Origin: a virus
DNA: 22,767 nt
Direction: 5' to 3' (one strand)
IMG/VR virus record: IMGVR_UViG_3300023176_002507
Location: 1-22,767 of that record
In this document: piece after piece, positions 6,470 through 15,300 of the stretch
Layout of the letters: every line of letters begins with the position of its first letter
How positions within the stretch are numbered: position 1 is the stretch's first letter
Notes under the pieces: model-generated
Seen by the model: the letters and a program-made list of their open reading frames with translations, nothing else
Databases searched by the model: none
Told to the model about the DNA's origin: nothing
Made by a program: the position numbers and the translations under genes

Positions 6470-8148
6470 TTTGAAATTACCATAACATGTATACCATTCC
6501 ACCATCCATTAGGATCTTCTGGAATCTTGGTTAGAATCTTTCTTTCAAATAAAAGATTTAAGTTGTTCTCTTTTACAAAGAACTCTGCTGCTTGCACAAC
6601 ACCAATAAAGTTTGCATCATCAATAACAAGAATAAACTTGTCTGCGAATGCTGGAATCAGGAATGTGAGATTATCATATTGAGCTTGTGGATCGTGATCA
6701 GCGTCATAGAAAATAACATTGGGTTGTTTATGTACGTGTCTGGGAGTCAGATCCTGAATAGTATTGGGACAGAAGTATTGCTTCTCTCTCAATCCACGGA
6801 AGAAAATCTTTTTTGGATCATCATATGATTCCATTTCAATGTCATCTCTAAATGGAGAGATCTCTTTCTCTGAATAATCATCAACAGCAAACGCTTCTAC
6901 ATCTCTGTTCATGGTAGCAGCAAAGAATGTACTACCAGCATGTACACCCAATTCCATGTAGATAGCGTCAGGTTTGGATAGTAGATTATTCAAGAAGTGT
7001 CTTACAGTATTAGAAGATAATCCTTCGTAATTAAATCCCTCTTCTACAAACTCACTATCACCTCTTGCTGCTTTTTCAATAGATGACAGAACCAATTCGA
7101 TATCCTCATCAAAGTGTCTATCGCTTCTCTTCATTCTAGATTGCACAACAGAGTCGCAGTAGTTGCACTTCCAACAATCAAAACCACATGTCTTGATCTT
7201 CTCTCTCCAAATATCAATTGGTTTTTCTTCGAGAGTTACATCTTCAATGTAGTCATTGAACTGTGGGTGTAGCAACTCCTCATCTGCTGCCCATCTCTTG
7301 ATGATGTCCATGCTTTCCATAAGACGCATTGCATTCTCTCTGCCATGCATCTTGAATACATCAATACCTAGATCAAGAAACTCTTCCCAATCTTTTTTCC
7401 ATGGTGGAATGGTTGCTGCTTTCAGTGATGCAGCAGGATCTCTCTCGTCCCAGGTAGAACAAGATACTCTACTCAAACTGGTATTGAAATACTGAGGATC
7501 ATCTTTCTCTCTCACCATATTATAGTGATAGTGTTCTGGCATGATAGGACAACCACCCCAGCACCACTCGTTAGCAAGTAGTGAGATCTTGACTGGTTTG
7601 CCAATCTCAGCACAGTATTCTTTTGCTTCTTTGATTCTCAGTAGAGTATCTCTGTCACGCATGAGATCTCTATCTAGGTTGACATAATGAAACCCTGCTT
7701 TTGCTAGGTTTACAATTTCATTAGGTCTAGTAACTTCCCTAAGGATAGTGTTTTTGATGAACAGTTCGGGAAACTCCTTCTGCAACTGTCCAGTCAACAC
7801 CCATGATGTATGTGGAATAGTAATGATACGAACTCCTGCATCATACAGGAATCTAAAATTCTCAATGAAAATATCCAGGTTCTCTTGAGTAGGTGGAACT
7901 TGGATATTATTAAATGTAGCAGACAGGGGGATACCTGTCTCCTGAGAAACAAACAAGGCATTGAGAGTAGTATCTCTCATGTCCCCATCAATAACATCAC
8001 CCATCGCATCCTGCACAAACGGCGGCATACGACAGGTGAAGTAAATATCGTAGATGTATTCCTTATGTTCCTTGAGAAAAGGAATAAAGGTGTTTAGTAC
8101 AAAGTCTTCAGGAAGCTTTGTATTCAGCGGGATCGAGAATCTTGCCAT
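6466..8148 (-). CDS. Two-domain enzyme: U32-like Fe-S TIM-barrel protein fused to class I SAM methyltransferase
   Basis: A 560-residue protein with two parts. Residues 1 to about 335 look like the peptidase-U32/UbiU-type fold: a barrel-like alternation (VRIITIPHTSW, FHYVNLDRD, KPVKISLLANEW), the motif NEWCWGGCP (C196, C200), C230, DVFKMHGRE, and a cysteine cluster CGFDCWKCNYC (C321, C325, C328, C331). U32 relatives such as UbiU/UbiV and RlhA/TrhP bind an Fe-S cluster and support oxygen-independent hydroxylation. Residues about 375-560 look like a SAM methyltransferase of the Methyltransf_24 kind: YMELGVHAGSTF is the SAM-binding loop, VIFYDADHD and FILVIDDANF the following strands. It is the first gene of the cassette, overlaps the 76-residue gene by 41 bases, and ends in an ATGA overlap with the first oxygenase. 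The methyltransferase call is firm; the U32 call is moderate. Confidence 0.65.
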   Translation of the reverse strand: MARFSIPLNTKLPEDFVLNTFIPFLKEHKEYIYDIYFTCRMPPFVQDAMGDVIDGDMRDTTLNALFVSQETGIPLSATFNNIQVPPTQENLDIFIENFRFLYDAGVRIITIPHTSWVLTGQLQKEFPELFIKNTILREVTRPNEIVNLAKAGFHYVNLDRDLMRDRDTLLRIKEAKEYCAEIGKPVKISLLANEWCWGGCPIMPEHYHYNMVREKDDPQYFNTSLSRVSCSTWDERDPAASLKAATIPPWKKDWEEFLDLGIDVFKMHGRENAMRLMESMDIIKRWAADEELLHPQFNDYIEDVTLEEKPIDIWREKIKTCGFDCWKCNYCDSVVQSRMKRSDRHFDEDIELVLSSIEKAARGDSEFVEEGFNYEGLSSNTVRHFLNNLLSKPDAIYMELGVHAGSTFFAATMNRDVEAFAVDDYSEKEISPFRDDIEMESYDDPKKIFFRGLREKQYFCPNTIQDLTPRHVHKQPNVIFYDADHDPQAQYDNLTFLIPAFADKFILVIDDANFIGVVQAAEFFVKENNLNLLFERKILTKIPEDPNGWWNGIHVMVISK

Positions 8149-8338
8149 ACTCTACAATCACTTTCTCCATATAAATGTGTTCAGCTTCTGGATTAGTTTC
8201 CAGAATATACTTGTTCTCTTCCGCAAGCGCCATTAGCTTCTTGCGATCAAGATCTTTGTTCTTATCTTCCAACTCAAATCTATCATAGATTGAGTAATGG
8301 ATGATGGGAAGTAATTCAAGGTGTCTCTGACTCGCCAT
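8108..8338 (-). CDS. Hypothetical protein, 76 residues, helical and acidic
   Basis: The product starts MASQRHLELLPIIHYSIYDR and continues with a charged helical region (FELEDKNKDLDRKKLMALAE, NKYILETNPEAEHIYMEKVI). No membrane segment, cysteine pair or catalytic motif is visible, and I do not recognise the family. The start overlaps the preceding gene by 23 bases and the end overlaps the U32-methyltransferase gene by 41 bases; both overlaps are long, but the frame is open and its composition is protein-like. A late-promoter octamer 33 bases upstream of the ATG supports this being the first gene of a transcript leading into the enzyme cassette. An alternative is that the 22 codons upstream in the same frame are also translated; no start there has better support. 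Confidence 0.6.
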   Translation of the reverse strand: MASQRHLELLPIIHYSIYDRFELEDKNKDLDRKKLMALAEENKYILETNPEAEHIYMEKVIVEYGKILDPAEYKAS

Positions 8339-9164
8339 CGTTAGATTGCTCGATTTGTAGTTGTCCTGAGTATTTATGTTGCTGAAGTTTAGGTAATGCA
8401 ATACCCTCTTGTTGCAACTGTGCCTGAACCTGTGGAGCGATCATCTTATTAAGTTTATCAATTCCACCACCAATCATACCAGAGTATTTGACTGCGATAC
8501 CAAGTGCTTCTACTTGATCCTCTTCTGGCATGTCCATGATTGATGTCATATTACCAGCACCAATCCTACCATATGAAATGATGTCCATTGCTGCTTGCTT
8601 ACCCATACGGGCAATCCAATAAGTCTTGACTTCGTGCGGTTGCTCTGTTGTAAAATACTCTAGAGGATAACCATTTTCTTCGTCAACATATTTGTCAACA
8701 ATATTCAAGAAATACTTGAGTTCCAGTTCAGACTGTCTAAGTTTCCTTTTCCAGATACTAATATCATAATCGTTCTTTTCTAGATCGATCTGCATTAGTT
8801 CTCTATCAAGTTCGTCGGGAACTTGTTCCATGTCCCTAACTATTCTCTTTCTTAGAATTTCTGCTTTTCTGAGACTGTTTCTATTTTCCATGTAGGCATG
8901 ATATCTAGTCTCAAGTTCCATCAATGCTTGACGAACTTTTCTCCATGGAGTGAGTTGAGTATCAGCAACAAAGTGCTCACACTCATATTCTGTCATGCCA
9001 CTATTGAATCTCATACTGGCAGACAATACATCAAAGTCTTTCGATGATAGACCGAACTCGTCTACAAAAGATTTTGATAAATGAATTTCGCCCGTATCCG
9101 AGCTAACAATGTTTCTTACGTCCGAAACGATATCAGATAAACTTGCGTCAGAATTTAAAGACAT
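8316..9164 (-). CDS. Conserved-looking helical protein of unknown function, 282 residues
   Basis: The product starts MSLNSDASLSDIVSDVRNIV. Residues about 75-180 are strongly helical and charged with coiled-coil character (MELETRYHAYMENRNSLRKA, EILRKRIVRDMEQVPDELDR). The C-terminal third contains a glycine-rich turn (YGRIGAGNM, YSGMIGGGIDKL) and a Q-rich end (APQVQAQLQQEGIA). No signal peptide or membrane segment is seen. The chosen ATG has GAGG 9 bases upstream and overlaps the previous gene by 17 bases; an ATG two codons earlier (MHMSLN) would have it only 3 bases away. The context, between fiber and enzyme genes, suggests a virion or assembly protein, but I do not recognise it and give no function. 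Confidence 0.72.
   Translation of the reverse strand: MSLNSDASLSDIVSDVRNIVSSDTGEIHLSKSFVDEFGLSSKDFDVLSASMRFNSGMTEYECEHFVADTQLTPWRKVRQALMELETRYHAYMENRNSLRKAEILRKRIVRDMEQVPDELDRELMQIDLEKNDYDISIWKRKLRQSELELKYFLNIVDKYVDEENGYPLEYFTTEQPHEVKTYWIARMGKQAAMDIISYGRIGAGNMTSIMDMPEEDQVEALGIAVKYSGMIGGGIDKLNKMIAPQVQAQLQQEGIALPKLQQHKYSGQLQIEQSNDGESETP
8371..8378 (-). promoter_or_regulatory. T4-type late-promoter-like octamer (CATAAATA)
   Basis: The minus strand reads CATAAATA inside the end of the 282-residue gene. It is one base from TATAAATA and lies 33 bases before the ATG of the 76-residue gene, almost the same spacing as the perfect octamer at 12417-12424 has to its gene. It would drive the 76-residue gene and the enzyme cassette independently of the fiber genes. 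Because it lies in coding sequence a chance match is possible. Confidence 0.5.
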
Positions 9165-9957
9165 ATGCATCAACCTCATACTCTGGTTTACGATCCCAAT
9201 CAGTTTCAGAGATCGTTCTGCCCATTTCAATTGCTTGTTTTTGGGGCAAGAGGATTCCCATGTAATCCTCATATAATATATTTAGGTCCCAAACAGTAGT
9301 GCAACTTTCAAACTTTTTGACTAGTGTTTGATACTCTACAAGCATTGTAGAAAGTTTATCTTCCCACTCTTCCGCTTTTTGTAGAATCTTATTTGCTAGG
9401 GCATCCTTATCGATATGTCTCTCCACAGAGAGATAATCTAGGAAAGGAGTTTTGTGTCCATCTGCTCCTCTGTAAGTCAACCACTCTCTTGCTTCATGCT
9501 TCTGGATTTCCCAGGATGCAGCCTCAAGATCTGTAGTATCTTTTAGATTTCTAAATCTAGTATTATATTCATCCTCAATGATTTCTTTTGCAAAAGCAAC
9601 CATGAAATCAATAACATCCTTAAGAATGTTATCTGTCAACTCAATGGGCACCTTCATAATTTCGTTTGCAGGCGTCCATGCAAAACCTGCTTCACCTGTA
9701 TTTACAGCGACCTTACCAAATGGTCTGATCTCAGAGAAGAAGTTAGATCCGTTATAAGCTTGCTGCTTAGTAACTTCTCTATACTTGTGCTCCCACTCTT
9801 TGTAAATAATTTGGAAGATATTTTCACTAACTTCTACACACGAGAAGTGCATCAGCGAAAACATTTCGTTGTAATGCAAGCGAAGATCCCCAGTTGCAGA
9901 TGCGTTGACAAACTGTTCTGGCTTGATTTCCTTTTCGTTGATGATTAGATATCTCAT
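9148..9957 (-). CDS. Conserved-looking protein of unknown function, 269 residues
   Basis: The product starts MRYLIINEKEIKPEQFVNAS; its ATG shares one base with the stop of the fiber-like gene upstream (TAATG), which fixes the start. The middle is mixed (FGKVAVNTGEAGFAWTPANE), followed by long helices (LKDVIDFMVAFAKEIIEDEY, DKDALANKILQKAEEWEDKL). The end, TVWDLNILYEDYMGILLPQK, then DWDRKPEYEVDAYVFKF, is aromatic and acidic. No catalytic motif, cysteine cluster or transmembrane segment is visible. It is coupled to the fiber-like gene before it and to the helical protein after it, so the three may belong to one structural or assembly subgroup. I do not recognise the family. Confidence 0.72.
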   Translation of the reverse strand: MRYLIINEKEIKPEQFVNASATGDLRLHYNEMFSLMHFSCVEVSENIFQIIYKEWEHKYREVTKQQAYNGSNFFSEIRPFGKVAVNTGEAGFAWTPANEIMKVPIELTDNILKDVIDFMVAFAKEIIEDEYNTRFRNLKDTTDLEAASWEIQKHEAREWLTYRGADGHKTPFLDYLSVERHIDKDALANKILQKAEEWEDKLSTMLVEYQTLVKKFESCTTVWDLNILYEDYMGILLPQKQAIEMGRTISETDWDRKPEYEVDAYVFKF

Positions 9958-11240
9958 TATTGTGCCTGTAATGCGGTGACAGCAGCGGCAGCAGAAAGGC
10001 AACCGCCAGAAGATTGACCATAATGTCCCTTGGGTCTTGCAGCAGCACCAAGGTTGGTCTCAACGTCAGTAGTATAATCCCACTTAGTTGTGTGATTATT
10101 CTGCTGACCATCATACTGACCCATCATGTAACCATGGTCTTGACCCATTTGGAAGTTCTCTTCACCATAAGAACGAACTTTGGTTCCGTTCTTAAGACCA
10201 GATCCAGAGGAACCGCTGTATTTGGTCCATGGTGAAGTAACATTGTTTCCAGTACCAGCATAGAAATGTCCGTACTTGGAAGGAAGGAACTTACAAACTC
10301 CGTCAGGAGCAGCGTTGGAAGACCATCCAGCCCAACTATCGTTGGAATGATTGACATAATGTCTGCTACCACGGAAGGATGCCCAAGATCTATTTTCATC
10401 ACCACAAGATGCAGTGTGGTCAGAACCAGAAGGCGAATTGCCTACCTGATACATGATCTCAGAAGGATAGTGTAGTTTACCAACAGCAGAATTACCTCCA
10501 CCGAGGTTGTAACCAAACTGTTGCACCTGTGCTGTTGCACATGCGTTTCTGTCTCTGTTGACAGGCATGTTCCAACCACCAACAACGGTGTATCCCATCA
10601 CGCCTCTGGGGTCATCACCTTCATAACCGTAGTTCGATGGAGAGTAAGTACCACCACCAGGGTTACTTCCTGTAGTACCAAACATTCTCCTCATACCTGT
10701 GTGCAAGTTAACGGAGTCTGTGTGTGAAGATGATCCAGTGAATGAGTTAACACAACCATGAGCATATCCAAAGTAGTCACTCCAGGTACAGTCAGCATAT
10801 GTTAGTGCTCTAGTCAACTGCTCGCCGCAATAGAATGTAATGTCATTTGCGTGCCAAGTCTTATTGACTGTTCTCCAAGGGTTAGATCCCTTGTACCCCG
10901 CCACCAGATATCCGTGTGTAATAATACTTCTGTATCTAAATCCAGTTAGAGGAGCAGATGCTACAGTCTGTCCTGGATACGCCCAGAATACACCATTCTC
11001 ACCATCGGATACTAGATAAGAACCTCTAGTTTCATTTGCTGGTTCTGGAATACCACCACCAACTTCATCCCACTCAGATCCATTCCAGATCTGTGCTTTA
11101 TTCTCTTCAGTATTGTAAATAATCTGACCGACATTTGGAGTAGCTGGTCTGCTGCTGTTAGTAAAGGATGGTAGTTTAAGACCCTGTGTGGTCAAACTAG
11201 CATTACCTGTAACAACTGTTCCAACAGTTAATTGAGACAT
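9957..11240 (-). CDS. Fiber-like virion structural protein, 427 residues
   Basis: The N-terminus (MSQLTVGTVVTGNASLTTQG, PATPNVGQIIYNTEENKAQI, WNGSEWDEVGG) is a phage-fiber attachment-type segment; the IWNGS motif also occurs near the N-terminus of the glycine-rich protein in this window. The remaining 340 residues are rich in G, S, N, Y, W and H, with stretches such as FRYRSIITHGYLVAGYKG, and have no transmembrane segment or catalytic motif, fitting an extracellular beta-rich receptor-binding or baseplate-fiber protein. I recall similar proteins annotated only as structural in marine T4-like phages. The leader between the preceding stop and the ATG is 31 bases and holds TAAATAAA, a possible late promoter, and TAGGA 8 bases ahead of the ATG. 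It ends in a TAATG overlap with the next gene. Confidence 0.75.
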   Translation of the reverse strand: MSQLTVGTVVTGNASLTTQGLKLPSFTNSSRPATPNVGQIIYNTEENKAQIWNGSEWDEVGGGIPEPANETRGSYLVSDGENGVFWAYPGQTVASAPLTGFRYRSIITHGYLVAGYKGSNPWRTVNKTWHANDITFYCGEQLTRALTYADCTWSDYFGYAHGCVNSFTGSSSHTDSVNLHTGMRRMFGTTGSNPGGGTYSPSNYGYEGDDPRGVMGYTVVGGWNMPVNRDRNACATAQVQQFGYNLGGGNSAVGKLHYPSEIMYQVGNSPSGSDHTASCGDENRSWASFRGSRHYVNHSNDSWAGWSSNAAPDGVCKFLPSKYGHFYAGTGNNVTSPWTKYSGSSGSGLKNGTKVRSYGEENFQMGQDHGYMMGQYDGQQNNHTTKWDYTTDVETNLGAAARPKGHYGQSSGGCLSAAAAVTALQAQ

Positions 11241-11261
11241 GGGTGTATTCCTATCCTGATT

Positions 11262-11269
11262 TATTTAGT
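11262..11269 (-). promoter_or_regulatory. Possible degenerate late promoter (ACTAAATA)
   Basis: The minus strand reads CACTAAATAAATC in the 31-base gap ahead of the 427-residue gene; ACTAAATA matches six of eight positions of TATAAATA. It is the only candidate in this gap and lies about 22 bases from the ATG, closer than the two better octamers. The call is tentative; A+T-rich gaps produce such matches by chance. Confidence 0.3.
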
Positions 11270-11271
11270 GA

Positions 11272-11628
11272 CTATTCTGGTTTGGGATGATTCTCTTTGA
11301 CAGATTTCACAGCAGCATACCAAGATGAGGTGTCTTTTCCTGGTACAAGACCAGATTCCATATCATGAAACAACATATCTAATTGATCTGATAGTTCTGG
11401 ATATTCCATTCTTCTACCAAGATCGTATGGAACTTCTTTTGGTTGCACTCTGTTAATACTTCTATCCTGAAAATTATAGAAGTAGTCTGCTTCTGTAGTT
11501 TTTGGTTCTAGTTCATATGGACCTTCGACCCAAAAGAAACCTTCATGAACTTCAAATCTTACATCAGTGCCGCCTCTCTTCATTTCGATGATGCGACCTG
11601 TTTCTCTATTTACTAGTGATTGATACAT
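11272..11628 (-). CDS. Small protein, possible fiber-assembly helper, 118 residues
   Basis: The product starts MYQSLVNRETGRIIEMKRGG; its ATG is one base after the TGA of the glycine-rich adhesin gene (TGATATG). The N-terminal half is a compact beta-like segment (GTDVRFEVHEGFFWVEGPYE). The C-terminal half, YPELSDQLDMLFHDMESGLV then WYAAVKSVKENHPKP, resembles the YPxxxDQLDxLxHD..KxxYP motif found in small phage proteins next to fiber genes (XkdW-like). In T-even phages small proteins after adhesin genes act as fiber chaperones or tip proteins; the same role is inferred here from position only. The frame is open for a further 122 codons upstream, but that stretch is out of frame with the real adhesin gene and is not coding in my view. 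Confidence 0.7.
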   Translation of the reverse strand: MYQSLVNRETGRIIEMKRGGTDVRFEVHEGFFWVEGPYELEPKTTEADYFYNFQDRSINRVQPKEVPYDLGRRMEYPELSDQLDMLFHDMESGLVPGKDTSSWYAAVKSVKENHPKPE

Positions 11629-11629
11629 A

Positions 11630-12385
11630 TCAAGTATACTCCCATACGATAACGCAACCAGCACCGCCGTTGCTATTGTTGTGTGCAAAACCATTCTGAG
11701 AATAGTATCCATATGCACCGCCCGAACCCCACATTCCGTGAGTGTTCGCTGCACCATCACTGGAGTTGTGGTGGTTTGATCCAGCTTTATGCCAGAATGT
11801 AGATCCACCAGATCCTTCTCTGTTTGATCCGTGAGACATTTCACCAGGACCACCAGGAAGATTGATGTCACCACCAGAAGCGTCACCGCCTCTACCACCT
11901 TCATATGGGTTATCGGTATATCCACCAGACCCACCACCTGCTGTGCAGTAAGAACCAAAGGTGGATGTTCCACCTCCGCCTCCTCTTCCACCATTTCTTA
12001 CATATCCACCGCCACCACCATATGAGTAGTTCACACTGTTGACGTTGGAAACATCGATATATTTAATAGCGGTAGCACCACCGCCGCCACCAGCACCACG
12101 ATAGTTATTATCGTTGGTACGTGCTCCACCACCACCACCAGTGACATACACTAGAACGTGGTTACAACCTGCAGGTTTTGTCCAAGTTCCAGATCCTCCA
12201 GCAGTGGATGTAACACCCCAAGATCCAGTTTGAGATGTGTACACTTTGATGCCAATCAAAGCACCAGGAATAGACATTTCGGAATAACCACTGCCATTCC
12301 AAATTTTCAATTTATCATCTTGCAGATCCATAATATTAACACCAGCGGTGTTTTGGATCTGGTCAACCTTTAGAATACCAGCCAT
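11630..12385 (-). CDS. Glycine-rich tail-fiber adhesin-like protein, 251 residues
   Basis: The N-terminus (MAGILKVDQIQNTAGVNIMD, KLKIWNGSGYSEMS) is a short fiber-attachment segment. About residue 65 begins GTWTKPAGCNHVLVYVTGGG, the characteristic start of the phage Gly-rich fiber domain. The following 170 residues carry many polyglycine runs (GGGGG, five or more in a row) alternating with S, N, Y and H, and it ends GGAGCVIVWEYT. Such domains form packed polyglycine helices with variable loops that contact the host surface, as in gp38-type adhesins; here host recognition is inferred. Two cysteines (about 79 and 244) bracket the domain. The gene starts 5 bases after the giant fiber gene stop, with only a weak AAAGA ahead of it, and has a perfect late octamer 32 bases upstream. 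Confidence 0.82.
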   Translation of the reverse strand: MAGILKVDQIQNTAGVNIMDLQDDKLKIWNGSGYSEMSIPGALIGIKVYTSQTGSWGVTSTAGGSGTWTKPAGCNHVLVYVTGGGGGARTNDNNYRGAGGGGGATAIKYIDVSNVNSVNYSYGGGGGYVRNGGRGGGGGTSTFGSYCTAGGGSGGYTDNPYEGGRGGDASGGDINLPGGPGEMSHGSNREGSGGSTFWHKAGSNHHNSSDGAANTHGMWGSGGAYGYYSQNGFAHNNSNGGAGCVIVWEYT

Positions 12386-12390
12386 AATCT

Positions 12391-15300
12391 TTATACAATA
12401 GCCCAGTTACCACCACTATTTATAGTTACAGTGTAACCGTTCGCAATAGTGATAGGTCCTGCACTTACACAGTTAATGTTTGCGGGGATTGTGATATTTT
12501 CAGCAACAGTATTGCTGTTGGACTTGAAGATACCGTAGGAGTCAATCCACTGTCTGACACCGTTAGCATACAGAGCACCATTCTCGATGTTAGTATCACC
12601 AGAAATGTGTAGTTGATATGTAGGATCAACTCTATTAATACCAACTCTAGACAGTCTGTAGATGTCTGCTTGGTTTGATGCTTCAGTCCATCTGGAAGTA
12701 ACGAATTCAGAGTTGTTCTGGAACAACTGACCATTGATGTTCATGTCTCCCTGAACATTCAACTTATAGTTTCTGGTCTGGTTGTTCTCTGGATCAACAC
12801 CAGAGAATGCAGAAGTGTTGACTGCAATTGCGTTCTCAGAACCATCAATCAAGAGAGCAGGTGTTCCCTTCCAGGAAGTACCGCCATTGTTGCTGGATGG
12901 TGTGATTTCAAAGCAATCGTTGAATCCGATCTGGTTACCAACTCTGAAGTTTCTTGCAGAAGAAGAACCAAGGAAGTATAATGGAGCACCAGAGTTATCA
13001 TTAGCAGTATCAATAGTCATACTGATAATGTTGGTGAGATTTCTAGCTTGGTCTAGAATTCTCGTTCCGTTTACATGATAACCAAATACTGCGTTTACAC
13101 CAGTGTCATCATAAACTTGGAAATGAACTTTATCTCCATCTTCTGGTTCGTAGATGTCAAGACCTTCAGGTGTTGCCCTGATTGCCATGTCAATTCCAGA
13201 ATCAGAAGATCCATTGAAGAAAATAGTTGGTTGTGTAACACCAGAAAGGAGCATGTTTCCACCAACATGTAGTGCTTGTGCTGGATTGACTCCAACATTG
13301 ATACCAACACGATCGGTAGATACATCGACGAATAGTGTGTCGGTATCAACTGCAAGATCGTTTGTGATAGAAACAGTGCTCAGGAATGTACCTGTACCTT
13401 GTACTTGGAAGTTAGATGCAGCACCAGTTAGGGTCAGCGAACCAGTCATGGTATCGCCTGCCTTGAGAACGTTCAGAGAAGCAGCACCAGTGATAGATGC
13501 TGTGATTGTACCAGCGGCAAAGTTGCCACTCGCATCACGCTTGACTGCTGTATTTGCAATGTTTGCAGATTGGAATTCGATATTACCTTCGTTCCAAACC
13601 TTGCTACCGTTGACAGAGAAACCATCAGCATTGACAACCTGTACGTTGAGAGTACCAGATCCGTCAGATGCATTACCACCAGAAGCGATAATTGCTGAGT
13701 TGTAGTTTGCTGCCTGAGTAGAAGAGTTGAAGTATAGACCAGGAGAAGATTGAACTCCGTCCTTTCTACCTAGTCTTAGGTTTGCTGTGCCACCATCACT
13801 TTCCCACTTAGCAACTTCTACTGTGTTGTCATCTTCAATAGTGAACTCTTGGAATGGTACGTTGATAGCAGTGCTACCAATGTTAATTGCACCAATGAAG
13901 TTACCAGTCGTTAGTCTACCAACAATGATGGTGTAGTCATTGAAGTTGTCAGCGGTGTCATCGTTGACGATGATGTTGTCAATTGCGATCTGACCCGTAC
14001 CCTGACCATTTGCGTTGTACAGGTTGACGTTGTTACCAGGAGTGAATGGAGAAGTAGTTAGAGTTCTGCCACTTACATAGATTTGATACTTAGGATCACC
14101 ATTGAAAGACTTGATGGTAATAGTATCTCTGAATACTGTTGGACTAATAAATCTTGGAAGTCTGTTATCAGAGAGTGTTCCATCATTAATGTTTAGAGCA
14201 TTCTGATACCATGATCCTTGCTTATCATCTAGTCTGTCTGCGTTTAGACCAGATCCAACACCATCATTTAGAGAAGACCAAATCTTTGCCCAGGAACCGA
14301 AGCTGGTAACACCAGTTCCAGATCCACGCAACCACATGTTGTCATTGTCGGTAAATGCAAGTTGTCTTACACCACCACCAGATGCGTCAAAGTTGCTACC
14401 AAACTGTCTGATAGTCATGACGAGGTGCTTGTTACCACCGTCTAACAACTGGTTAGAAGAGTTGTTTACAGTGTTAGCAACAATACCTTCTTGGAAGAAG
14501 TTTGGAGTTGGGTTGGATGTTGGGTTGTTAGTACCAGTTAGAACTCTGAGTGTGTTACCAGAAGAACCAGAGATGTCAATGTTGTAAGTACCAGACAGTC
14601 TATCTGTTGGTAGCGTACCAGCGTTCTGGTTGCTAGAGTTCAGGTAGAAGGAACCTTGTGCGCCGTCGAGAAGGTCAGCGTCAAGACCAGAGTCAGGACC
14701 GACGTTTAGATCGACAGAACCATTTCCAGATTGACCAATGGTGAACTGAGACTTCTTAAATCTTGCAACACCAATCGTTCCATACAGGTCAGAGGAGATC
14801 GTCAGATCAGTAACTCTCTGAACGTCAATAGAAACGTTTGCATACTGTCTGTTGACTGTACTTAGTTTTGCTTCTAGAACCAGACCAGATCCTCCACCAA
14901 TTTCTGGTGGTGGATTTGTGATTGAGAAGTCAGCATTGTATCCAGTACCACCGTCAGTAACAGTGATCTCGGTGACTGCATTGTTTGCAACAATCACGTT
15001 GCAACGTAGTCCAGTGCCAGTTCCACCAGACAATCCAACGTCAAAGTATTGACCATTGGTGAATCCACTACCACCAGAGGAAATGATAACGTCATCGATG
15101 AATCCACCTTGAGTGTAGCTGGACTCGAAGATCATTGGAGATCCACCACGCTCAAACTCGATGATGGTTCCTGCAGGAATTGTAGCAGTGACTGGGTTGT
15201 TGATCGAAACTGTCGTCAGACCAGCAGCAGTAATAACACCTGTAATATTGGTATTGGCTTGGATACCAGAAACATTGTTTAGAACTTCATGTCCAATCAA

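Noticed and set aside
6469-6505. Upstream extension of the first oxygenase (MVEWYTCYGNFK...)
   Set aside because: The extra 12 codons lie inside the end of the U32-methyltransferase gene, and an ATG that overlaps the stop as ATGA is present, as in the other cassette genes.
7156-7188. Radical-SAM assignment for the first half of the 560-residue enzyme, from the CxxxCxxC motif at residues 321-328
   Set aside because: In radical SAM enzymes this motif lies near the start of the barrel, whereas here it is at its end, and the NEWCWGGCP motif fits U32 proteins better. It remains the main alternative.
11629-11994. A 122-codon upstream extension of the 118-residue gene, overlapping the glycine-rich adhesin in another frame
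   Set aside because: The frame is open only because GGN-rich coding DNA has few stops in other frames. The extension is low-complexity in V, T and L, and the ATG one base after the adhesin stop is a far better start.
13154-13705. A 183-codon open frame on the plus strand
   Set aside because: It lies wholly antisense to the uninterrupted giant fiber gene, has no ribosome-binding site or promoter, and its proline/serine-rich composition is what the complement of this coding sequence would give. The same applies to plus-strand frames at 19570-19980 and 21716-22093.
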